Origin: Triops longicaudatus
Lineage: Eukaryota > Arthropoda > Branchiopoda > Notostraca > Triopsidae
Assembly (NCBI GenBank): GCA_022885665.1
Contig: JAGQDJ010000053.1
Location: 186,001 to 250,000, forward strand
Direction of reading: 5' to 3'
DNA length: 64,000 nucleotides
In this document: positions 23,623 through 35,290 of the stretch, piece by piece
Layout of the letters: each line of letters starts with the position of its first letter
Position numbering within the stretch: the stretch's first letter is position 1
The notes under the pieces: generated by a model
What the model saw: only the letters and a program-made list of their open reading frames with translations
Told to the model about the DNA's origin: nothing
The model's database searches: none
Translations under genes and position numbers: made by a program

Positions 23623-25182
23623 ACTGTTATTCAAGTTTCTTTATAAAAAAGAGTACACAATTTAAAAATCAGCATTTTGTATTTTTTAAACCTACTGTCA
23701 TACTTTTTTTTTATATCTAGCACGATTGCAATTTGCATTTTTGTCCCTTCCAAGAATGGTTGCTCTGCATTTTTAGAAAAATGGAGGAAGATGGGAGCGA
23801 AAGTTTAAAAAAGGAAAAAAACAATATAACGTCAGCCGCAACCACACACACGCGCGGGGTCAACATTTACAGAACAGCTCACTATTCATGATTTCGCTTT
23901 TTGTCTTTGTACAAATTGCGCTTTTATCATTTTTTTCTTACTACCCTCATTTTTGCAATAAAAAATCGACGTATTTGTTGCTTTTTCAATATATACAATT
24001 TAAACAATCTTGGTTCACTTGCTTCCATACTTAACTATAACACTTTTTCTTTTTAAAAATTAAACTTGAGCCAGCTTGGCTAACAAGTTTTGATAGCAGT
24101 TCACTAGATCCTAATTTGTGCTGCGACTCTTCACAGAAAAGAAGCAGAACTGTTTCACAAGTCTGCGCTTCAAGGGGCGGAACACTTTCTCAACGAAAGA
24201 ATCGTTCAGTATTAGGGGGAAAAAAAGGAGTTCATGGAGTTCAAGTACAACAGAAACTTATAAGATTTTTATACTAAATAAAATCATATAGCCCCTGGTT
24301 CTCTGTTTTCTTTGTTCTTTTACTTTTAGTTAAAAATCCCATTCCGGAAGCAAGACCCCAAAATCCAACCCTCCCAAAAGGAATTAGCAAAATGTTTTCC
24401 AAGTAAAGGCCGTAGGAAAAATCAAAGGAATGCCCATTTGGCGATTTTGGTGTGAAACAAAATGAAAAAAAAAAAAGAAAATAAATGCCACTGATTGAAA
24501 AGAAACCTAAGTGAATAAGATCGAAGACGTATTTCAAAGAAAATATCCTTGGTAAAATCTTAAAAATAACAACCCAATTCGAAAAACCCTCACTAAATTT
24601 ACCCTAGAATTTTGCACAAGGAAGTGTCAATATCAACACTGGGTGGCTCATTCGTTTTGGCCAAGGGAGGCCCTGATTGTTCTACGTGCAAATGCGTTTA
24701 ACATTTCCCCTGCCCATACATCTCTTCTCTGCAAACACCAATTTCTGGAAGCAAAAATTTGCCCACGTGAATGCTGATGCAATCTCTAGGCACTTTGGAA
24801 GAAGCTTGCCCGAAAACCCCATACGTCTCCATTCCAAGTCTTCCCCTTCATTCGTCATTAAGTTCAACCGCTATTTCGTTATCACAGAAGAAAAACGTTC
24901 CCGGTCACTTTCTATTCACACTGTAGAACTCTTTTTGTTCTCCTTAACTTAGCGATATGAAGTATGACGTTTAAATGGCCGAAGCCAAACAATCTCGGGT
25001 GAAAGTTGCCCCAATAATAGACAAAGGAAAACATTAAGTAGCAACGTTGGAATTGTTCCGCCTTTTCAACGCCCGAAAACGCAAAGGGAAGTATGAAATA
25101 GTCGTAAGTATTGTTGGTTAAGAAAATTAAGTAAAACTTGCGACAAAGAACGAAAAACAGTCGGTCGCTGAGCACTACCCAT
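23623..25182. other. Convergent 3' intergenic region
   Basis: Separates the stop codon of the plus-strand BTB zinc-finger gene from the stop codon of the minus-strand PHACTR gene. It should hold both 3' UTRs. No further coding sequence is recognised; open frames (for example 24,274-24,537 minus) are Phe-rich translations of A/T-rich DNA. Confidence 0.5.
23957..23962 (+). terminator. Polyadenylation signal AATAAA for the BTB zinc-finger gene
   Basis: A canonical AATAAA lies 335 bp downstream of the zinc-finger stop codon, in a T-rich setting. It is the first plus-strand AATAAA I found after the stop, but use is not shown. Confidence 0.45.
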
Positions 25183-25195
25183 TCATTTATGGAAC
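25183..25195 (-). CDS. Phactr: PHACTR last coding exon (13 bp), C-terminus RFHK
   Basis: The preceding exon ends ATGATCAG|GTAATA. If read through, it stops at once after MIR. Splicing to CCCCATAG|GTTCCATAAATGA at 25195 instead gives the C-terminus MIRFHK, which lines up with the RFHRP end of vertebrate PHACTRs. Only four residues are affected, so splicing is inferred from this match. The conserved RFHRP tail is shortened to RFHK here. Confidence 0.6.
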
Positions 25196-28100
25196 CTATG
25201 GGGAAAAGAAACAAACGTGTATTTTAAACACTGAAGCGCGACTGGGCTTCCGTAATTACCCGTGGTAAAATTATTACCTGATCATATAAAGGGAATCCAC
25301 ATGGACCATCATCTCTGTGCTTTTAAACTCGTTCAACTCTTTGCGAATCGCGGCTTTTTCCTGGGGCGTTAATCGCGTCCAAGGCCTATCTGCACGTCTG
25401 TCATAATCAGATGCATCTGCCACTTCCACGTAATCATTGAAACGGATAATCTACATGAAAAAAAAGATTATTTTAAACTGCACTTTTTTACTTATTTAAA
25501 AACAGAATTTCATACCTTCCGTTCTTTAAGCTCTTCAATAGTAGGTCGATAGCTCAGTTTCCGGATCAAGGTCCATTTACGTTCTTCGCGTTCCTTTTTC
25601 TCTTCCGCTGGGCTGATTCCTAGAATTTTCGACAAAGATTTACCCTATTACAGATCCCTTTTTCCAAAGCTTCACTCTTTAAAACTCACTTTTCAGAATG
25701 TTCCTCTCTTCCAATTCTTCCTGCGTCGGCCTGAGACTGAGCCGCCTGCAAGAACAAATCAAACCAGAAAAGCATGAGGCACGACCATACGGCATTCGCC
25801 AATGAGGATATCATGTGAAAATTCTCAAAAAACTTACCGTGTCAGCTTGGTTCCTATGGCTGTCTTCTGATCTTGTCTCTCCTTTTCGCTTTGAGCAAAC
25901 AAAATGCCTCTTTCGATCAGCTCCTGTTTATCCGGTCGCATGGCCAACTTTAGAGCCAAGCTATTTTTCCGTGCAATTTTTGCAGCTGCGGAAGAAAGAA
26001 AGACAAAACAAATATGTCATCACTTTTTCTCGGTAAATAAACGTACCTTCACCCTCCAAACCGTCGTCATCCCTGTACAAAATAGGCCCATCTGACGAGT
26101 CATCTGAATCATCATCTTGAGTCGAAACTTGGAAACTAGGTTGCGGCCCTGCAGGCTGCAAAGGCAAAAACGATGGTCGATGCTGCTGTTGCTCCTTGCC
26201 TGTATCTCCACTGGTGTTATGATTATGGTCGTGTCCACCGGCTGAAAGGCCAAACCTAAGTTTTTGCAAAGAAATACACATTATTCATTTTCCACAGTAT
26301 TGACAAACTGCGCGCTACTCGCGAGCACCAAAAAATAAATAAAAAATTTGTGCAACAAAATAAACGAACCCCAAATTGACAAACAATGAAGGAACTTTAA
26401 AAAAAATAAATATCGTATGGCCGAATACACAGCGCATGAAATGAACAAAACTTAATAGGACCAACGAAATAAAGAAGACTAAAAATCAATATAAACGCAC
26501 AGCATTCGGTATATGCTAAGTCAGTTACTGCAGCGAAATATAGTACAGCGATAGAAAACTACTTAGCATGCATTCAGGGGAATAATACCTGACTCTAATC
26601 CTTTGCTTGATGGACAGCCTCCTGCTTGTGAATACATACGATAACTCACGTCAATAAAAACAGTTTATGGATAACACATTTCACTCAAATTCCTCTCCTC
26701 ACTCTCAAAAAGCTTCCCCCTTACACCACAAAGGATGACAGGATATTAGCAAAAGATAACTCTTACCGACTGGGGGGATTGGCAGGTGGATCTTGCCACT
26801 GGATTCCGCTGTTGACACCGTCTTGCGTAGGTGTTTGAGTGGGTGTCGATGCATTGGACCCAAGGCCGCTTTTCTTAAGCGCGGATTTCAGTGGTTTGGC
26901 ATTCAATACTGGCGGTTCTTTAGGCCCCGAGGCTCGTATCCACTCTTCTGCAAAAAAGGCAACAAAATATCAGTTAATCAAAAATCTTCTCTTAATTTAT
27001 AGAATCCATGATGATGTTGATTACTTATGGGAGCTTCTTGCTCCTCCTGTAAGTCGGAAAGATCATGGGTGATTGCGTTATGGAGACCAACGCCGAGGGT
27101 ATTGCTACTGCTGACACTCGCGCTATAGGGTGGCGGTGGAGGTTGGCTGCTGGACGTAACGGTGATCACAGCTGGCGGAACTGGACTGGGCGAGCTGAAC
27201 ATGGGCGGAGGAGGAATGGGGCCGATTTCGCACACTGCCATGGGGGGCTCAGGCAAGTCCGACAAACTCATGGCTGCTAAACGTTCATGCGGCGGCTGTT
27301 GAGAATTACTGTCTGTACTCTTGGTTGCTGGGCGTAACGTAGGCGAACCTGTAACACATCAGAGCCATCAATACATCGGGCTTTCTTCCAGCTCGGCATA
27401 TTCGCACCATCTTTAGTTGCGAAAGAAAGGAGTACTGTTTCGTGAAAGCTCGCTAGCATAACAGCGGCGTCAAGAAGCTTGCAGAAAGCTTACCTGCCGG
27501 GGCTGAAGACTGATTGTCTATTCGTGAGGCATTGAGACCGGTATGCCGTAAGGTCGGCATCGTTCCGGAATTCATCATGGCCGATAGAAGTCCCAAGCCG
27601 GGCGCCATGGGCGGCATGCTGATCGGCCGTACCATGGAGGACACTGTTCCATGATTGCCTGTTGTATTTACCACAGCTGTCGAGGAAAGAGAAGCCGGAC
27701 TTTCAGTTTGGGTTGTCCCTACAAGGCCTACAGTGCTGGGGACCGGGGAGTCAGAGGAACACAAAACAGCGCAAGCAACAACACAGGGGTCAGAGTCGGG
27801 CTGTGCGGGTGCAGGAGCGGGCGGGATCTGAACCGAAGCCAAAAGGCCAGCTAAAGGCGGGTTAGGTTGCCCGTTGGACACACCTCCATTTCGGGTAGGC
27901 GGGGTAGGGGGTGCGGGAGGGGGGAAGGGTTGCGACAAGGTGGACGGTACAGGTTGGTGATAAGAACGCAACCACCGTGCAGGACGCGCGGGTAGGTTAG
28001 CTGGGTCAGAAGTGTTAGTCAAAGTTTGGGGTAAAGGAGCGGGAGGTTTGTGCTTAGCCCAAGCAGCGTGCAAGGAAAGAGGTCGTAAGAACGTTTTAGA

Positions 28101-31100
28101 AGGTTTAGGTGCCAGTAAATCGGTATTGGCAAGGGCAAGGGCTTCACAAGCAGTGCTAGCAAACTCGGTAGAGGAGGGCAAACCTCGTTCGCTTGATTCG
28201 GGTTCATCCTCTGGATCGGTCTTGTTCTTCAAACCTCCGCCCCCTCCTCCTCCACTGCCGGTAGAGGCGGAGGAGAATCCGGTCGCTGAGCCGTTGGTTT
28301 GCTGTTGACCTGTTATCGCCGACTGCTGGAGTTGAGAGGAAGCGTCAGCTTCAGTTGACTCTTTGGCGTCATGGCGTCTCGATTCTGTTTGTAATACACA
28401 AAAAACTATAAAAATTGAGCAAACTTTTATGAATGCTGGCTTAAGTATGTAAAATAGTAAAAATTTGTCTTTAAGTATAGCGCTGTCAGTTTAAAAGAGA
28501 AAACTAACATCTTTACAGAATTAGTGCAATTATTCCTTAATGAGCTCTATGAAACATGTCTTCCTGAGTAGAATTCCACAGCATCATAAATCGTCCGAAA
28601 TTTTGTGAGTCGAGCAGCGTTGTTGTAAATTGGCGTGACGGCTAATTATGCGTTGGCATACCACACTCGACAACGTTTCGTATCAAAAACGGCAACTCCG
28701 GGAAAAACAGGAGCGAAAATGGAAATAAAAAAATTCCTACGCTGATATTTCACTTTCATTAGAAAAAAAAACATCTCCTAGGGAAGAAGCTGCACAAATA
28801 AATAAAAATACTCTTTCCCGATTCAAAGCACACACCTAAAAGACACCAAACGAACACTGCCTGTTCAACTTCTGAAGCCTTCGACGTGACTTTTCAACAA
28901 AACTTTCCCCTATGACGTCCAAACTTCAACAATGAAACAATCCTTTCTTCAAAAGAGGGTCCTCGGACACATCTTGCTCGTCCTTAATCTACCATTCAGA
29001 CTGTCCTCTAATTGGACTGTCGTAAAACTAATATCCCTCAAAAAGCGACGATGTCCTGAAGTACCTATACATTTCTGTAACGTGTATCAAAGTTCTGAAA
29101 TTTACTCAAAAGGCTTCTGCACATTGAACTGCATAGCTGTTCAACGTGAAGCCAATAATGATCCAAGCTTAAAAAAAGAAACGTTCACTTATCAATGGCT
29201 GTTAATCGAAAACTTGGACCAACTTCAACTTGCAACACTGTGCATGTGCCGGACTCGGCAGATTTGCGGGCCATCTCATTTTCTTTTTTTTTCGCTCTCC
29301 CTAATGGGATGAATTAACCCAGCTGCTTGACGTCTTATTCCAAGCATCATCCAACTAAAATAACCACAAATTCGTCACAGCTTACGATCTTACATGAGTA
29401 AATTTGCTCGAGTGTTCAGTTTCGGTTTCGTTTCCCGGACATTACAAAACAGTCCACCCCCTAGTTTGCTCCTCCCCTCCTTGTCAGCACAAGTCCTGAC
29501 ACGGTCCAGATCCATGTCATTTGACTTTATCAAACGCCTCCACCACGCTATATATCACCCGTCATTCTCCCTCTGGATTCTTTCTTCCTTTAAGCACATA
29601 ATTTTTCTTTCTAGGAGAAAATGCGGAATCGATAGTTTCATGCCGAGATGCTTCGAGAGAAAGACACGTGCCCCACTGACTAGAATACATTGGCGTAATA
29701 ATGCTGCCGTCCAGGGGGAACATGAGCCCAAATCGACGCAAAAAATGGCGGGAAAATGGCCACATAAAAGAACTCTGTAATTTAGAACCTGACCCAGGCC
29801 GTAACGACTCTGACGCGCGTCAATATTTCACACAGCTCTCAATCGCACAAATATGGGAACCTCAGTTTGCCCGTTTTTATCCATTTTTGTCCTCATAAAA
29901 ATATCGACAAATTAATTTAAAAAGCTTACACAACGAAAAGGAAAATTGAAGTATAAAAAGTATCACATTGCTTTTGAAGGCTTTTTTTTTGGGGGGGGGG
30001 GGGGNGGGGGGGTACAATACAATAAAAATATGAATTCCAGATGTGCATAAGTTACGCCAATACTGAACACATGTAGTTCTTTTGTGGTTTTCGAGCCGAA
30101 CTGCGTCTTCTAACGCAAGTATGGAACAAAACACAGGCCTACGTATGTCTAAAACTGCATCGATTATTCGAAAATAACTGGGAACCTTAAGGAACTTGCG
30201 GATAAAGAAAAGTAACTCACCGTGAGCAAAGCAAGTTCTTAACAAGCTCACAACTTCTCTCCAACAACACCAACGGCGTGCTCCTGAAGCTGGGACCCAG
30301 GCCCAGGAAAAAGTGGAACTGGACATCGTCGAAACCTCGTCAAGTTCATAACGTGCACGGTGACGCTGCCAAGGTTGGTCATGACTGCGTTTTGAATTAT
30401 TATTTGCCTCTTCTAAGGCGCTAATCCATGGCTTTCTTGGACTCTTTCCCACATTAGCAGCGACAGCCCATGACCTCGCGCGACTACTTCCGCATTTTGC
30501 TAACTCAGCACCTGAACTCGAACATCGCAAAACTTCTGTGTCACCGACAAATACCTCCATCACCCAGCCAACACAAAGACACACTCACAAAGCGGCTTTA
30601 ATCAGCCAGGTAATGCAGCCTCACGATGAACTCAGTGTCCGAACTCATTCTGCTACGGCCTGGTTGGGGTTGGGGAAACTTGCGGCAGGCCTTCCCAAGA
30701 TTTGCTGACCGCACATAAACAATGTGTTCTCGCCAACGAGCGAACAAGAAAACTGAGAGTGTGAACGGTCTCTGGTGTGTGCCAAGCTAAAGTTGCGACT
30801 GATCTATAACTAGGCACGAGGACTTGAACGAAGCGAACTGAGCGACCAACAGAGGGAGGGTGAGTGAGCAAGTCAGCGCGAAAGAGTAACCCAAGAGCGG
30901 GAGCAGAAATACGGCACGAAGTAAGGCGGAAAATCCCGGCAACACTACGTTTTCATCAAAAAGAGTACTCTCTCCCTCTCTATCGGGGAATCAAATTGCT
31001 ACCTCTCCAGCCACGCCCCCTTCCGCACGCGAACGCCTTTCTAGCGTATGTCGAATTCTGCAGCATAATGCGATGTGGAAATAGCAAAAGGGGGAAGATC

Positions 31101-33925
31101 CCACTAAGCTACCCCTTACGTCATCGCTCCCGTTTCGCCATTACACAGATTTCCATACCGGTAATTTAATAGCATCAGCCAATTCACGCCAGTAGGAACG
31201 TGTACAACAACGCAATGGAAAGCAACTCCAACGACGATGGTACGAAACAGCTTGATGCATTTTTTATAATAAAAGAAAAGCTCACGGCGCGTGCCTTTTC
31301 GGCGTACGTTATGATTTCTCCGTGCATGTCCAAAGCCCCCAAATGTTTGAGTAACACCTTCATACCTTTAGGAAATACTCTTTGTTTATTGTTGCGTAGC
31401 GAGATCGACCCCTAAGTTCACAAACCCTACAGTACCCAACCCTAACGATGCTTTTCGAAACAGTTGCAAACTTAACGCATTAAATTTCGGTTTTTTCGAC
31501 TTGGGTGACGGGGTTTCCATCACATTAAAGGTTTTCTTTTACACAAGAAACCCGACAGACATTCAACTTTCGGGTAAAACCTAGTAGTTTCTTAACGATG
31601 ATGTCGAACTGGACGGGAAACGTGCTTGATCTATTGGTCTATGAACTCAAGTGTGCGACTGATGGCCGAGTAAGTTCAATTCTGAACACGAACGTGACAG
31701 ACTTCTAAAATCACACACACGGGAGTACTATTCTTGGATTAAATAATCAGCATTTCGGTTGTAAGTTGTTGACAATTCTGAAGTTTATCGAGACACGAAT
31801 CCTATAGATGTAAATGCAAGCTACGGAGTGCCGGACCTCTAATTACGACTCGTAAAACGAAACAGACCTCTTTTTTTATTGAGAACCCAGGCGTAAACGA
31901 ATGCTCATTGCCATTTCCTTACATGTTTGAACTTGGTTTTAAAATAATAGACCTCTCTACACTGTACGAAACATAATGCACAGTGCGTCACGGTTCAACT
32001 GAAAGGATCATTATAAAGAAGCAGAAAAAACGCAATGTCATACATACATATTTTCAATTTTAACTATACCTGGAAGTGGTGGGAGAACAGGTACGGTGAG
32101 AGGTAGTGGCGGTGTGGTGGATGTGGGCGTGGTGACGGGAGTAGGCGTGTCTGGAAGCAAGATGCCTTTCTGGATCAATTCTTCTCGCTGCGCTCGTACT
32201 GAGATCTTCCGTTCCAACGCTACCAAGACCATGAAAGGAAAAGCTCGTTAATATCAACCAACAACTTTAAAGCCAAAAATTTATCCATAAATATAGATCA
32301 TTCCTGATATATCCATAATTCTTGCACAAATTGATCTCATTTCCCTCCCCTACCCACTTATCCTGAAAGAATGGCGCTGCGCTCGCAAACATTTCATTTC
32401 CATTTGAATCGAAGCCCATTGAAATGGAAGCATGAAAGCTTGTGTTGCGCTTCCTCAAAATATTACTTAGATTAACCATTTATATAATTTGCTTTAAATA
32501 CGTAGACTGGTAGAAGCGCTGACTACTTTAAAAAGCGATTTTAGCTTCTAAGTAGATGACAAGCATCAAATGGTCAAGGTAAGTTCATAACGAAGTCAGC
32601 CGACTGGTTATCGTACAAACGAAAACAGTGTAAGTTTCACAGACTAATCTCCATAGTGAACGAACAATACATAAGAGAAATGCAACGCACTTCCTCACGT
32701 CCACTTCCGAAAATACTGCCGAAAGTTCTGATTCCTAGATCCCTGCACTTTTGCCAACTTGACTCGGAAATCGTCAAGCCAATGACTTCGCTGCAGCTTG
32801 CTAACGAAAACTTGTAACTTAGTACGGAGGAAGAGCCGCGCTGGTTCAAAAGGGCAATTTGGGAGAACTTTCGACAATCTGAAGGTGCAAGTTATTGCCA
32901 CGAATGCTCCTGGAAGATTGTTCTCCAGAGCCACTATACACCGTTCCTTTTGCTAGACGAACATTAGAGAAATCTGCGCTGCTTATTTCGTAATTACCGT
33001 TCGGTGCTCTTGAAAGACGTTTTAACACTTATGCTTAATACGTGGAAAATATGTGCCTGCGTTCACCTTAATTTACAAAAAAAAATAGAAGTATTAGGCT
33101 TTTTTCAAGCTTCTAAAACAGTAAAAACAGGTCAGCAAAATTTCTTGAACGAAAAACGATTATTTAAAAATTCATAAGTGCTAGCAACTTGTTCGACGCA
33201 AAATTTTGTTACATTCGTATCTATTAGTAAACAAAAAGATGTCACACATGCAGCTTATGTTTTCATCATTAATGAACGCAATATAAAATGTCAAGGATCA
33301 GTATTACGACATGCCCAAGTCGTAATACTAATCTATTTTTTTCCCTCTTTTCCTGCGTTCTCCAACTTATTTTTTCACTTTCTCTTCACCTTCACGCCTA
33401 GTACGATGCTGCTGACACAATTATTGTTACTGAAATCGTACATAACCTTCACTGGGTTCTGTATACATTTACATCTCAAGTTGACAAGACTTACAGAGAA
33501 CTGAAATTATATGTTTAAAATAGACGAATATTTTTTGTGATATTTTTTTTCAGAAAGCTTCCACTCATACTGAGCAGGATGATCTATGCACCACATTTCT
33601 TTCTTTTTTATTACTGGAGTTTTATTAGAAGAGTAAGGAAACGAAAATACAACATCCCCGGCTACTTGAAAAGCGGAAAAAGGATTTTCCATGTTTTGTT
33701 TCTTAAATGAACAATGGATCATGGAAATTAATTAAAGAATGAGGACAAACACAGACTGCTACTCACAACGTGAGACAGCTTCCAATTTATCGGATTTCTT
33801 CTTGATCCTCCATTTCCATGGCTTAAACAGTCGCGCGATGGACGCAAATTTGCTCTTCCGCTCCGTCCACGTGCCTAATGGCGACCCTAAGCTTTGGCTG
33901 TTGGGTCCATTATTTTGGTGACGAC
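25183..33925 (-). CDS. Phactr: Phosphatase and actin regulator (PHACTR), eleven exons from the KPWKW segment to the C-terminus
   Basis: PHACTR proteins bind G-actin through RPEL motifs and recruit PP1 through their C-terminus, regulating the cytoskeleton. Exons: 33925-33767, 32219-32070, 28384-27494, 27348-27025, 26947-26767, 26255-26047, 25985-25838, 25745-25690, 25619-25516, 25450-25278, 25195-25183. All are GT-AG with matching phases and give about 801 residues. Family marks in order: SKFASIARLFKPWKWRIKKK; a first, degenerate RPEL (RKISVRAQREELIQKGILL); a long Pro/Ser/Gly-rich region; DGPILYRDDD; three RPEL repeats (MRPDKQELIERGIL, LRPTQEELEERNIL, YRPTIEELKERKII); then the PP1-binding end (YVEVADASDYDRRADRPWTR, then KAAIRKELNEFKSTEM). 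The N-terminal start lies upstream; candidates are listed separately. Confidence 0.93.
27494..28384 (-). CDS. Phactr: PHACTR large central exon, proline/serine-rich linker
   Basis: Encodes 296 residues and enters and leaves in phase 1. The translation starts SRRHDAKESTEADAS, contains a run of Gly (SGGGGGGLK), and then long Pro/Ala/Ser-rich stretches with poly-Pro blocks (PFPPPAPPTPPTRNG), with no folded domain. Such linkers between the first RPEL and the RPEL triplet are usual in PHACTRs and vary in length. The poly-Pro blocks could bind SH3, WW or EVH1 domains; this is inference. Confidence 0.85.
29982..30012. repeat. Poly-T/poly-G homopolymer with an ambiguous base
   Basis: A run of T is followed by about 20 G, interrupted by a single N at 30005. 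It lies in a PHACTR intron. The N is the only ambiguous base I noticed, and the run length is probably unreliable because of assembly or sequencing slippage. Confidence 0.9.
30221..30560 (-). CDS. Candidate alternative first exon of PHACTR (short isoform)
   Basis: Lies in the intron between the RPEL-N exon and the large central exon. An ATG at 30560 opens 113 codons (MEVFVGDTEVLRCSSSGAEL at the start) ending at a strong donor CACG|GTGAGT (30221/30220). The donor is phase 1, the phase required by the acceptor at 28384. The product would lack the N-terminal RPEL and keep the C-terminal actin- and PP1-binding parts, as short PHACTR isoforms do elsewhere. About 280 bp upstream on the same strand is an arthropod-type initiator (TCAGTT). 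The protein has no recognised domain and the frame continues past the donor, so it could also be noncoding. Confidence 0.45.
30834..30845 (-). promoter_or_regulatory. Candidate initiator (TCAGTT) upstream of the alternative PHACTR exon
   Basis: On the minus strand CGCTCAGTTCGC fits the arthropod initiator TCAGTY, with the A at 30839. A downstream AGTTA resembles a DPE but is one base off the standard spacing. The following 280 bp is C/T- and CpG-rich compared with its surroundings and leads to the ATG at 30560. Motif matches this short are common by chance. Confidence 0.25.
32070..32219 (-). CDS. Phactr: PHACTR exon with the N-terminal RPEL motif
   Basis: Acceptor CTTGGTAG|CG at 32220 and donor CCAG|GTATAG at 32070/32069. 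It encodes LERKISVRAQREELIQKGILLPD, then a Thr/Pro-rich run. In this RPEL the second and third positions read A-Q instead of the usual R-P, as in some PHACTR N-terminal motifs, so actin affinity may be low. The preceding exon (33925-33767) supplies the basic KPWKWRIKKKSDKLE segment that in the family can act in nuclear import and membrane association. Confidence 0.9.
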
Positions 33926-35182
33926 CTGAAAGAAAAAAGACAAGCAATAAACAATTAGATAAATGCGGAGAAAATGGCGATAAATTTTTTTACACACACT
34001 CCGCGTTTCTCATCTCCCAGATACCTATTATCCTGAACTCATCCACGAAAGCGTCCTAGAATCCAAGTTCCTCACAGCCATTCCCAATAAAAACTTGGGA
34101 ACTCATCCAAGAATTTTAACCAGTTCTCCAACGATCCAAACATTCTTGTTCCTGCCAAAAATCTACCCAAGGCATTCGCATTCTTAGCATACTATTAGCT
34201 TTCCGACGTCTGACGTCTCCAATCCCCCTTTTTTCGAGAATAAAAAAAAGCAAACCTCTCCGAAGCCAATAACATCTCCCCTTTCCTTTCTAACAATTTC
34301 TTCGAGACTTAGCCCAAACAATTCACGTGTCAATAGTTCAACAGATGTCTTTGTCAAAATAAACGCCAATGTTATGACTTCGACGCAGCTCAACTGATCT
34401 AATTGCGATATTCGAAACTTTCTAGAAAACATACAAAAAGTAAAAGAGCAAGTTCCTCTTGAAGCCAAGCCAATATCGGCAAACATTCTAATTAAGCTAA
34501 CAAACAATAAACGACCTATGTATCGTTACATTATACGTTAACTCGACCCAATTTTTATACTATTATCCTTCAATTTCTTACTATCATTATATTTTGGGTT
34601 TGTTTTGCAATAAAACTCCAATTATCTCAATCAGTCGGGACAAGAGTGTGTTTAACACGTCAACAAAATCGGGTGGACATGTTCAGTGCATTTATGCGCG
34701 ACTACTTCCAATAGATTACATCGGTGAATAAATTGCATTTTCTGCACTTCAACTATTCTTTTATGATACCTATTGTACAGCTAGATAACAATGAACGCCG
34801 ATTTTGCAAAAAAAAATATGGCTGCGTTCAAAATTCATCCTTTTTTGACCTCATATAATCATATGTGCGGCATGATTACTCAGAATTTCTATAAAAAGAA
34901 AAACTCATAAATGGACAAACGAAGGACTGGGGGACAAAATGCAATAACCCCCCGACTAGACCATTCACTTTTTTATAGCTTGATGACCGACGAAGGGATT
35001 GTTTGCCGTTGACCAACCCACTTCAACTCGTCTTTAGGCCAGACATATTCCTGATACATTGTGTTCTAAGCATACGAGCGTCAGATTTGTAATAAAAAAA
35101 AACTGCTAGTATTACTGCGCTCGATATGACGCTCTCGCATGACACACGCACATTGTTACAAGGGAAAGAATCGCTTGATACG

Positions 35183-35290
35183 TAGGGTGACCAAACGTCC
35201 CATTTTGAATAGAACAGCCCTGTTTTTTTACTTCATTTTAGCGTCCCATTTTTGGCAAATATGTTCGTTATGTCCTGTTTTCGAGAGAAA
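35183..35290 (+). mobile_element. Possible fragment of a hAT-like non-autonomous DNA transposon
   Basis: TAGGGTGACCAAACGTCCCA, then repeated TCCC/CCCTGTTTTTTTAC/GTCCCATTTTTGG and TGTCCTGTTTT, recalls the 5' ends of widespread short hAT-type elements that begin CAGGGTGACCA and carry repeated GTCCCG/GGGACA motifs. I recall this from general knowledge and did not search. No matching inverted 3' end (TGGTCACCCTA) was found downstream, so it would be a truncated or degraded copy. Confidence 0.35.

Noticed and set aside
25620..25636. Alternative PHACTR acceptor before GKSLSKILG
   Set aside because: It would break the reading frame after NILK; the acceptor at 25620 restores it (NILKRISPAEEKK).
28932..29780. 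Two plus-strand frames of 126 and 128 codons
   Set aside because: No domains or conserved splice sites; they lie inside a PHACTR intron on the opposite strand.
29877..30220. Continuation of the 235-codon minus-strand frame past the donor at 30221
   Set aside because: It runs through a poly-G/N run and becomes Phe/Leu-rich translation of A/T-rich DNA. Only the part before the strong GTGAGT donor is kept as a candidate exon.
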